Assembly (NCBI RefSeq): GCF_026213295.1
Contig: NC_079420.1
Span: forward strand, 14,295,002-14,359,001
DNA from: Gadus chalcogrammus
Taxonomy: Eukaryota > Chordata > Actinopteri > Gadiformes > Gadidae
Length of the DNA: 64,000 nt
Direction: 5' to 3'
The translations under genes and the position numbers were made by a program. Under the pieces are notes generated by a model. The model saw only the letters and a program-made list of their open reading frames with translations. It did no database searches and had not been told where the DNA came from. Positions 39,496 to 64,000 of the stretch are shown here, piece by piece. How positions within the stretch are numbered: the first letter of the stretch is position 1; each line of letters begins with the position of its first letter.

Positions 39496-41121
39496 CAAAC
39501 GTGGCAAACGCTATCCGAGGGGCTCGCTGATAGAATGTCTACTGCTCCCCCACGTCACATCATCTCTTTGTCTCAGCATGCAATGTTTAATACCATACCT
39601 TGGCTCCAAGTCTCTGATCTGTCGTAACCTTCCAGGCATGGCTGTTTTATGATGAACCCTGCAAAGTATTGTCGGCCACTACCGCACCAATTAGCGCTAT
39701 CTCTAATAATAAGTGGTGCTAAGTGACGGGAGAAGGCGCCCTGGTTCTAGTTGTAATTATTGCAGGCGGGTGCAGCTGCACTACTTAGGGAGATGACGAT
39801 AATTATTGATCTTTTTTCATCGCGGGTTGATTATTTAAGAGCATCATACACTCATCAGAGTAATCAGGAGAGAGTGATTAGTGAGAATCCACAAGGCCAA
39901 CAGCTGCCACATTAAACACTTGCCTCTGTTGCCAACACACAGTGGCAGGGCGCGTTCACGGCACACGAGACGAAGTACTTCACCTTCATCTGCGGGCACT
40001 CACCTACACCCATGCACACGCACACAATCACACACACTCAGACGCACGCTTGCGTGTGTTGGTTAGAAAGTCAGGGCAGAGGTCACAGGGACAACGAGGG
40101 AACACACTAGACAGAAAAGCAGGTTGACATGTCGAGGTGTTTTTCACAACTGCTTCGTTATACTCGTACGAGGACCTCAGACGTCGTATAGGATGAGAGT
40201 CCAATGTCTTCAGAGTTATCAAGACGTGACTTTGTGTCGGTGCAATGCCCTCTGCTTCCTCCGAGCCGTAGCACTGCTGATGTGGAGATGAGACTGGGAC
40301 AGAAAGGGTTGGATTGTTCCATTGCCTTTGTACGACTCATGACATAACTCTGAAGAACCCACAGTCGTTCCTCCCATGTCCGGCGTCAACAGCATGGCGC
40401 TGGCTGCCGTGTGATGCCTGAGAGACTAAAGGCTAATTCTTTTAGCCCAGATGTTTGCCTGAACACAATCCTGGGATCCTACTGGGTTGATGAGCTCAAT
40501 CAATGAAATGATTTAATAGATGATTTTTGTCCCTGTAATTACAGTGTGTAAACTACTTAGCTAGGATTGCAAAGGAAGTCATTTTCTAATTACGCTGATA
40601 CCCCGTTGTCTAATGGTGGATGTTTTGCTGTTTTTCGAGAGTGTGTGCTCGAGAGAGAGCGAGAGAGAGAGAGGAAGCGAGAGAGAGATAGTGGGGCAGA
40701 GATAAAGAGATAGATGTATAGAAATCTTTTAGAGGATGAATGGAGAGAATGGGGATGGGAAGATATCCACACTTATAAATCACATGTTCTATATGAGAGT
40801 GAGGGCAGTCCCACTGTATGATCGTCCTATGCTGTACTAGCAGGATTGAAAGAAGATCATCACAACAACAAGATGGCTGCCAAATGAGTAACTTCATTGA
40901 ATTATCAGCCCAGTTAATGTGCCTTGGATTTTATTCTAAGTCATAGCTTAATGAGATACTGTTAGGGGCATTACCAAACTCCTGCTGTGATTTTGTGATG
41001 ACTTGTTTAATGACTTTTGTTTTAATGCCTCAGAGTGTGTTTGAGATAAAAATATGAAAGTAATATGCACAATAGTATTTGCACACCCCCACCTCCCTCC
41101 TATAATATGCTGTCAAACAGA

Positions 41122-41446
41122 TTTAAAGTCGCATTGGGTATCACTTCAACTTGCTCTTAGCCGAAAATAACATGGACATGTCAGTAGTCTGTGCTGATCG
41201 ATGGCGATTTCAATAATTTATCAAAATCCCATCCTATAATGGATATATTCTAAAAATAAGAGATCCTGTACCTGTGTTTACAAGAATATCAACAAAACCC
41301 CTCCCACTCACGGCACCCAGACACAGAGCTACCCTAGTTCATCTCCCACATTTGCATAGCCAGATAGAGTCAGAACATTGTTGCTGACTTCTAAAAGTCT
41401 GCTACGGCCTACTTACTGGGAGGGGCTCCATCGTAAACATTGCACT
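41122..41446 (+). repeat. Diverged 340-bp dispersed repeat, copy B
   Basis: Second copy of the repeat at 19306-19650, between uri1 and the znf536 coding exons. The two differ by many substitutions and small indels, so they are old relative to the 11.7/16.2-kb pair. Confidence 0.65.
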
Positions 41447-43874
41447 TTCATGGCAAGTTAAATCTATGCAACTTTATTGACAGTGGAGGTTGTTTTTGCA
41501 CAGCTGGATATGTGTACACTGCAAGAAAGGGAAATATGTCAATATGTTGGAATAGCTCCATTCTGTGAAATCAGTTGGAGTTCCATTGGAGATGGCTGCC
41601 TTCCTGCAGAGTCCAACCATCTGAGACTGACTCCGCCATGTGGATAAACATCTTCCGTTGCAAGGCGTCCCCAACGCACGCCACACTGATAACAGATCCC
41701 ATAATATGCCCGAGCTTTGTTTCCTTCCAGAAAGAACAGGTGGTCTTGGCAAACAAGAGCAACTGTTTACACATAAGTGATTTCATATATATATCCACGG
41801 CTGCTTTATTTCCAGTGTAACAGTGTGTACCGGTATTCACAAGCAGGGAACCAGAGAGGACAACACATTTCGATGTCCAAGTCGTCCACTTGCCTTACAC
41901 AGTGATCGACTTTCTCTTTACTATTCATTGTACTACAAAAATATGTGACTTGTTCCAACTGAGAAAATCCCAATCAGGCATAAAATATTCAGATTGTATG
42001 TCATACCATCATCCACCACTTATAGAAAATATTGTACATCTGAAGAAGATCACCAAAAGAAACGACATTCAAAAATCCATCATCATGGTGGTGTTTTTGT
42101 TGGTCCTCCAGTGGCTACTTAGACACATGTGTGTGAAGAGGAGGCTTTCTGGGAGTGGGGGTGGCTCGGTCAGTTTTGGGCTAGTTTTATCTCCAGCCTG
42201 AATATAGCCCCAGCCCCACCGGTGTCTACACAGCTGGGCACCACTAAGCTATCCTGCTCCTTTGAGTCTAATTCCAAACTAACTGCCCTATAGCTTTTCC
42301 TTTTTTTTTTATATTCCTTCCGGCCGTGAGGATTTATTTTCTCTCACTGTTCATTATATTTAAGGCCAGTAATAGGCATTCTTGCACTAAACAAAACCAA
42401 ATTTAATCAGGAGACCTCCATGAAAATATAACACGGAATAGCTGACTCCCCAGGAACATTGAATCACTCGAGCACTCATGTGCTCACCAGACTTTCTTTT
42501 TTCTTTTTTAACAAGCATCAAGCCACATAAATATTGTGATGAGAAAAAAAAAGAAAAGAGTGGCATATATTTACTTTATCCACAACAAATGTGTACGTAT
42601 TCCTTTATGAGTGTTTTAGCTATTACTCACAAGGAGCTAGTTTGTTAGTGCTGTGTGTGCTCTTTCTGTGCTTTGTGCTTCTGCAGTAATGAATGTAGTG
42701 GGTGAGACTATTCTGTCTCCGTCAGGCTTTTGGGGGGTCTGCAGAGAAACTCTACCATTGGCTTTCATTAATCTGCCTGTCTGAAAGTGTATGGTGTTAT
42801 CTTTTGGCTCTGGGTCATGGTGGACCAGCATGTTGCTTCTACCCTCTGCCTGCTATACCTTAACCGGTCAGTGTATAGACTGGCATGCTGGTCTGTCTTT
42901 TGGTCTATCAATATGTATTTTGGCTGTAGCATAGTGGGTGGCATGCATGGCAGTCCTACAAGAATGCTCAATAATCAATTCTACTTTTGTTATCAGTCTG
43001 TTGTAAGCCAAAAAGGCTTTTCAAGCAGATTGTTAAACACAAATATTAAAAAAATATATAGAACGCATCTGAACTAAAATACTGTTTGTTTTAAGGTATG
43101 TTCAGATTGAATACCAATTGTAGAATATTTACTGCAACAGGCTTGTAGATACATTTGTGTTAATGTTGTATATAGGTCACATTAGAAGTGAACTGAAACT
43201 ATTGGTTGTAGGCTTAGAATGCAATTTGCTATGAGGTGAAACCATTTCTGGCCCAGATAGAATTCTCTCCTCACACAGCTGTGACAATAAAGTAAAATGG
43301 TCTATTTCTTTTTTTTTCTTTTCTTTTTTTTACAGAAACAGTCTCATCAGTATTATTTGAATTTGGATTTAGGATAGTGGTCATATACTCAAATTGAAAG
43401 AAGAAATGATAGGACAATCAATTGTACTTCTTAATATAATACCCACGTTCTGTATTGACAACAATAACGATCAAGAGGCTTGGTTCCAATATTTGTATCT
43501 CAGGCATAACCATCAGTTGCATGTGCAATGCATTGCATCCCTCAAACCACACCTACATGGCAGCTACCTTGACACCTTTACGCTGAACCGCAATCAGTCA
43601 CCATCTCGGGTTGAAATGGAAGACTCTAATTGTATCTGACAGAGATAACACACTTGACGGCATTGCACTGTGTTTGGCTCTCCACCCCTGCAGCTGTCCG
43701 TCCATACACGTTGACAGTCTCGTATGTGTCTACAATGCAAACCATGCATGGTGCACACCCACCCATATGAGTGCACCCTCACACTCATTAAGGCACTATC
43801 AGACATACATGAGAAAACAGTCACATACATATACACATTCAAAGCACACACGTGCACCCTGCTGGCTATCGCAT

Positions 43875-44008
<134 letters not shown>

Positions 44009-45103
44009 TGCTGAACATGTCTTGCTGTATTCCTACACTTTTAATACATCATTAGACCAACGAAGCTTGGACAGTGTTTTGTTCTCTTGTATATCACAAA
44101 AGTTCATGCCAGTGATTACTTATTCATTTTTAGCTATACTGATGCCTGTTCGGCACATTCATCATGAATGAAAATGTGACCCGAGCGGCCAATTGCTGCC
44201 AACAGGCTAACACTTTATCGCTGTGTTTTTGTACACATAATTTTTCCTGACTGACTGAGGTTGCGGTCCAGGATGATGTAATCCAGTGTTAATTCATGGT
44301 GGACAGTGCAGGCTTTGTTGCATGCCCTTTGGTGTTACACTAGAGCCGTGCAGGGCTGGCTTATGTGACCTCTGCTATTGTAGCGCGTTCTGAATTTGAA
44401 GCTTTGTTTGTTGCTAGAGAGGAATTGCTAAAGGGAGTTGGCTCTGGTTGCAAATGTAAGGCATACTTTAGCTTTCTGTTTATTAAATTGTCATTCCCTT
44501 TGGTTTGATTTTATTGTTAGATTGAATTGTTTGTTTAATCTGGTGACATCATTTGCCATGATAAAAGGTTTGATTTAAATACGTATCAGGCCTGCCAAAG
44601 ACTTTAACTTTGATTGGGTTTTCACGTGTACTGTTATCCACAAATTTGTGAAATGCAACCGTCAGGGCAAGAGGAAGCAAGGCTTTGATGTTTATGCTGC
44701 TTCTGTATTGTCTTTCAGTACATTATGAGAGAGACAACAGTTTCAACACGCACTTAAAAACACTCATATTTGTAAAGGAAGTCTTTGAGGTCTACTTATT
44801 CAGCACTTTTAGCATCGCTCACAATGATCTAAAAACCACAGACGCACCGAACACAGGATGAGAGTCAAATCTTGCCTTCCTTTGTTTCCTGGTTAACAAG
44901 TGCCAGTTATGGTAATCGTAATAGCATCGTTGTGTGAGAAAATAACCACCATCATCATTTTTCCCTTTTGCATTCGAATCAATGTACTGTACTTCTGTTA
45001 AAAATACTTTGAAACGTTTACTTTGACCTCTACTAAGATCTGTTCTCCTTTTTTATTTCTTTTTAGGTCAGAACTCATTCGACTCTACAGTGAAATATAG
45101 CAG

Positions 45104-45148
45104 ATGAGCAAAATAAAACCAATTCTCCCTGATCTAAGTAGCTGTTAA
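45104..45148 (+). other. Upstream ORF in the znf536 5'UTR, 14 codons
   Basis: If the exon begins at the acceptor at 45066/45067, its leader contains an ATG at 45104 opening a 14-residue frame (MSKIKPILPDLSSC) that stops at 45148, out of frame with the main ATG. It could lower translation of the main frame. The main start has a C at -3 and G at +4, a moderate context. Confidence 0.4.
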
Positions 45149-45280
45149 CAATCAGCCTAGTGTTAACTTCCAGCCCTCTGCCCGTCCCAGATAGCCATTT
45201 CTGACCGTCACACTGAAACATTACCTGATCCTCAAAAGGAGAGCCTCATTAACCTGGCAACCCACCCAATTAAGAGCCAG

Positions 45281-59932
<14,652 letters not shown>

Positions 59933-60182
59933 TGGCGGCGCGTGGGCGACAATGACGACAGCGCATTATTGAGACTGAAACACAGAGACTAAGACGGAGT
60001 GAATTCACGCTGGACGAACTGTTGGACTTTGTTGTAGTTTGAGTGAGGACCAGGGCGGGGGGGGGTTGGGAGAGAAGGGTAACTGCTGAGTGAAGGTGAG
60101 CAAAACAATTAAAAGGTGTTGAATGTACATTCCAGTGTTGAGCAGACGCAGTATGTATTTATCTGTAGAAAGGAAGCTGTAT

Positions 60183-60188
60183 AATAAA
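60183..60188 (+). promoter_or_regulatory. znf536: znf536 polyadenylation signal AATAAA
   Basis: Hexamer 250 bp after the znf536 stop, followed by GT-rich sequence (TTATTGTGACGTG), a good fit to a cleavage site. Confidence 0.7.
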
Positions 60189-60989
60189 GCTTATTGTGAC
60201 GTGAAAAGTGCGGAGAAGGGTGTTTAGTGCCATTCATTTTCTAACCCCGAAACAACGGGAATCTAACCATTACTGAGCTCTGACGCACTTTTATCTGCTC
60301 AACATTCGTCTCGACAGGGAAAGACCGTCCAAGCCCATAAGAACCGTATTTGTCTTTATTTCCTTGTGAATATTTCCACGGGTCTCCTTCTAGTCCAGAA
60401 GTCCTGTCTATCTGTCAGGGTGTGCTGCCAGATGTTGGGCTTTAATCGAGGCAGATGTAATGAAGTAGAATGTTGCACATCGGAGCTTCCATTCGTCGTG
60501 GATTCCACTCCAGGGAGAAAGCCTCTCTCACATATCATTATCGCCCATTAACTGCTATGCAGCATGCTGCTGCTGTGTGTGTGCTGGAACAATGCGCGAT
60601 TAAGCAAGGGAAACAAGGAGAAATGGAAAAATACTGAGGAGATTCATTGGTAGTACAAAGGCAAAGCATTTACTTTTTTGGTGTCTTTCAAGGGAAAGCA
60701 CCCATGTGCGTGTGTACAGTCGAATCGCCCAGTGCACTAATATATATTCTAAAAAAACAAAGGCTTTAAAGTCATTCTTTTTAAAAGACTTAGCTATTGT
60801 GTGGTGCCATGGCACACATGTGGTAATTTTAGCACAGGCTGAGCTCCACTGCCGACGTGCCGGTCTGTGCCAATATGCTTCCTGTACAAGCCGTAGATCA
60901 CCTTGGGCAGCTGTGTGCTTGTGGAGTCAGGGCTTTGTAGCCACGGCGATGTGAGCCTGACTGACAGTCGCCGTGACAACTCCATTCAG

Positions 60990-61003
60990 GCGCCACCTGC
61001 TAG
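60990..61003 (-). promoter_or_regulatory. CTCF-like motif downstream of znf536
   Basis: Reverse complement CTAGCAGGTGGCGC differs from the CTCF core at one base. Confidence 0.35.
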
Positions 61004-61314
61004 CTGTCAATCAGGACAGCCAACCTGGGGCTATTGACGGAGCTGTCAGCCTATGTGAGCCGTGTCTGTCAAAGCCCACCCACTCTCACCCACTCTGTCT
61101 GCCTGCCCACCCGCCTGCCTGCCTGCCTGCCTGGCCAGTCTGACGTACCCTCACCGTCCTCCCTCTCTCTTTCTCTCTCTCTCTATTTCTCTCTCCTTTC
61201 AACTCTACCCACTCTCTCTTTCCACACATCTCTTTTAGTACTGTTTTCACTCTCTTTTTGTGTCCATCTCCCTCTGTATCTACTGCTCACCGTGCTATTT
61301 CGCTTTACCTTTAC

Positions 61315-61418
<104 letters not shown>

Positions 61419-61756
61419 TCGGAGACAATGGGCCCTCTTAATCCCACATCCCATCACCGATTCTTTCGTGTTACATTCGTCATCTCCAAGCGGTCCTCGG
61501 GTTGTCATGGAGCCCACGGCGAACCCCCCCGCTGGAGACCCCCCTGCCTGCCGCTCAATCTGCTGTTCTATCACCGGGCGTCCTATGCATCTATACCTTC
61601 CCCGGTAACGGCATTGCATCCATACCACACTGCCTTCTGCAGTTTGGTATGCCTTATTTCCCCCTTTTTATTTCCTCTCTACCTCTTTGTAGCAGGCCCT
61701 TGCGGTACGCATGCAATCCACGCATAAACACACAGGAACACACAGACGCACACACG

Positions 61757-61886
<130 letters not shown>

Positions 61887-63550
61887 TTCTCAATCTTTGC
61901 TCCTGACATATGACAGGGCCCCGGCCTCCAGCAGACTAGCTAATCAGAAGCCTGTCATACCTGCCAATATATTCGTCCCCGGCTCAGACAGGACAGGGCA
62001 GACCTGACCGATACCAGGCTTCTCTCCCATGACCAAGGGCACTACGTTGAGAAGTTCCTCACAAAGTGCAGGCTTTTGATTTCTATTCCCACCTTTTGAA
62101 TCTTTTTTTCGAATCCTCTGGATTCAGGGATCATTTCCATTTCCTCTAATTAAGCACAGTTCTTCCTTAGAGCAGCTCCCATTAATTCAAGGTGGAGAAG
62201 TTTGTGTTAATGACTCCTAATTGTGACGAATGTTCCGCTTGACGTCCTCGCTACGTGGCCAATGTCACGCAGAGGGAGGCTTTTGGCGGTGTCTCCAAAG
62301 GACTGCTCAGCGTTCTGGCGGAGGTGTCATGAGGGTACCATGCCTGCTTTGGAGTCAGACCGTAGGGGAAGAACACTTGACAGTCCCTGCGTGAGCCCGA
62401 CGGTCACGTACCAATTATATTCAAGACGCCAAGCATTTCTAGGGTGTGTAAGGCAGGGGGAGGCGGCCGGAAAAAACCTTTTTCTGTTGTTGTTAGTCCA
62501 GCATGTGATCGATGTCCGTAATGCGAGACACGAGAAATGTCAAATGAGCATTTAGCGCGCTTGGTCTCCCACCTTGACCTTTGTGTGTCAAGAGGGACAC
62601 GCCGGTCTCTTTATCTGGGGATCAATGGTGCGTCTTACACCTTCCCGAGGCAGCGCTCTCTCTCCTAGAGTCCGGTGAATAGACAGTGCTCAGATTGGAA
62701 GTAAAAAAGGTGTGGGCGTTGCGTTGTTTATTCAGTACAATCAGGATTGAGATCCAGCCAGGAGCGACGGTTGGCTGTTTGCCAGTTGCTTCTGGCTGAT
62801 AAGCCGGTAACATATGCCAGTCGCATGCAAAGACAACGCGCACGTCGGCTGCTTCAGACCGGCTCCACTTTTCAACTCCATCTCAACGTGTCTCTCTCCC
62901 CTGTCTCTCCGCTTTCTCTCCGATCTCTGGCCGTTTCTTCGGTTTGCTCGGTTTCTCTTGCGATGACTCATCTTTTATCAAGCATACTCTCCTTCAGGGC
63001 CTGCTGGGCTCACTATACTCATTATTATTATTATTAATATTATCAAAGTGTTTATTATGATGATGATGATCCGTAAATGGCTACCCAAAGACCTTACTTG
63101 AGGTCTTTCTCAGCCTCATCGGAATAGGCGGGTCATGTACTGCTAATCAGCGTGAATAAGTAAAGGAAACACTTTGACAGGCCAGGTAATGAGAAGTAAT
63201 GAATCACTAATCACAGCCTCTTACAACCCTTGGAGCACAGATGAAAAATTAAAGGTAATTAGCTTGCACAGTTGCGAAAACAATATTTAAGACTGTTGGT
63301 GTCCCAGACCTCAGACGGAACATATTTTTATTGCAGATTTATACATCAACACACCACACATGATTAAGTAGTTTTTTTTCCCAAATCTCTCTCATATGAT
63401 TTTTTAAAGGAAATTATGCACACTAATCAGCGGCACGGCTTCTCTACAAATGAATGCCAGGGAAATGTTGAATGTTTTTTATACTCCAAGGAGTTAATGG
63501 TGTGCCAGAAACATACTTTTGAGGTTCTGCCTGATAAAATGCTCCTCCGC

Positions 63551-63950
63551 ACACACACACTCACTCCCACACACACACAGCCACACTCACTCACACACAC
63601 ACACACACCACATGCATACACAGCCACACACACAAACACACACACACAAAGACACACCACACACATACAAAGTCACACACACAAACACACACACACACAA
63701 ACACACACACACGGTCACAAACACACACACGGTGTCACACACACACGCACACACACACACACACACAGCCACACACACACACATACACCAAAAATACACA
63801 CAAACACACACACCCACAAATGCACAAACACGCACACACACACGCACACACACACACACACACCAATGAGCCCAGTAACACACACAGGTATCACACAAAC
63901 ACAGACCCACACACACAGATAAACACACACAGACACACACAGGCCTTTGT
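63551..63950. repeat. Imperfect CA-rich region
   Basis: CA repeats broken by many CT, CG, AA and GG interruptions, an older decayed array. Confidence 0.9.
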
Positions 63951-64000
63951 GCACTCACTGATGCAGACATTAAAATAGATAATCAGTACAGTGACACACA

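Overview
The window is vertebrate nuclear DNA, almost certainly from a teleost fish. It has GT-AG introns, long AC/GT and CT/GA microsatellites, and teleost-type interspersed repeats. Its proteins match human genes but carry fish-like differences. The species cannot be fixed from the sequence. I rebuilt the gene models by hand from splice signals and reading-frame phase, and every internal junction given here is phase-consistent.

Layout: (1) 1-20.7 kb is the 5' end of srgap1 on the minus strand. Only the first coding exon (20636-20699) is present; the rest is read as its large first intron, holding a LINE reverse-transcriptase remnant, dispersed repeats and microsatellites. (2) 22.6-24.7 kb is rxylt1 (tmem5), minus strand, six coding exons, 438 aa. 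(3) 25.1-26.2 kb is uqcrfs1 (Rieske protein), plus strand, two exons, 244 aa, head-to-head with rxylt1. (4) 27.1-27.7 kb is the c19orf12 homologue, minus strand, two coding exons, 140 aa. (5) 28.6-34.7 kb is uri1, plus strand, eleven exons, 505 aa, divergent from c19orf12. (6) 35-60.2 kb is a znf536-type zinc-finger gene, plus strand, with three coding exons (45281-46931, 53060-53962, 59640-59932) encoding 948 aa and probably upstream non-coding exons. (7) 60.2-64 kb shows no gene.

The genes do not form one pathway. They are two conserved blocks joined together: srgap1-rxylt1 corresponds to human 12q14, and uqcrfs1-c19orf12-uri1-znf536 to human 19q12. The junction falls in the 400-bp promoter interval between rxylt1 and uqcrfs1.

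The most unusual item is the znf536 gene. It keeps the six N-terminal C2H2 fingers and the PLDLS co-repressor motif, but lacks the mammalian N-terminus and fingers 7, 8 and 10. It carries a decayed finger 9 without its second Cys and second His, and ends in an intact finger on a separate terminal exon. It may be a duplicated, remodelled teleost copy. The flanks and introns of this gene hold eleven long dinucleotide arrays in about 18 kb, against one in the first 43 kb.
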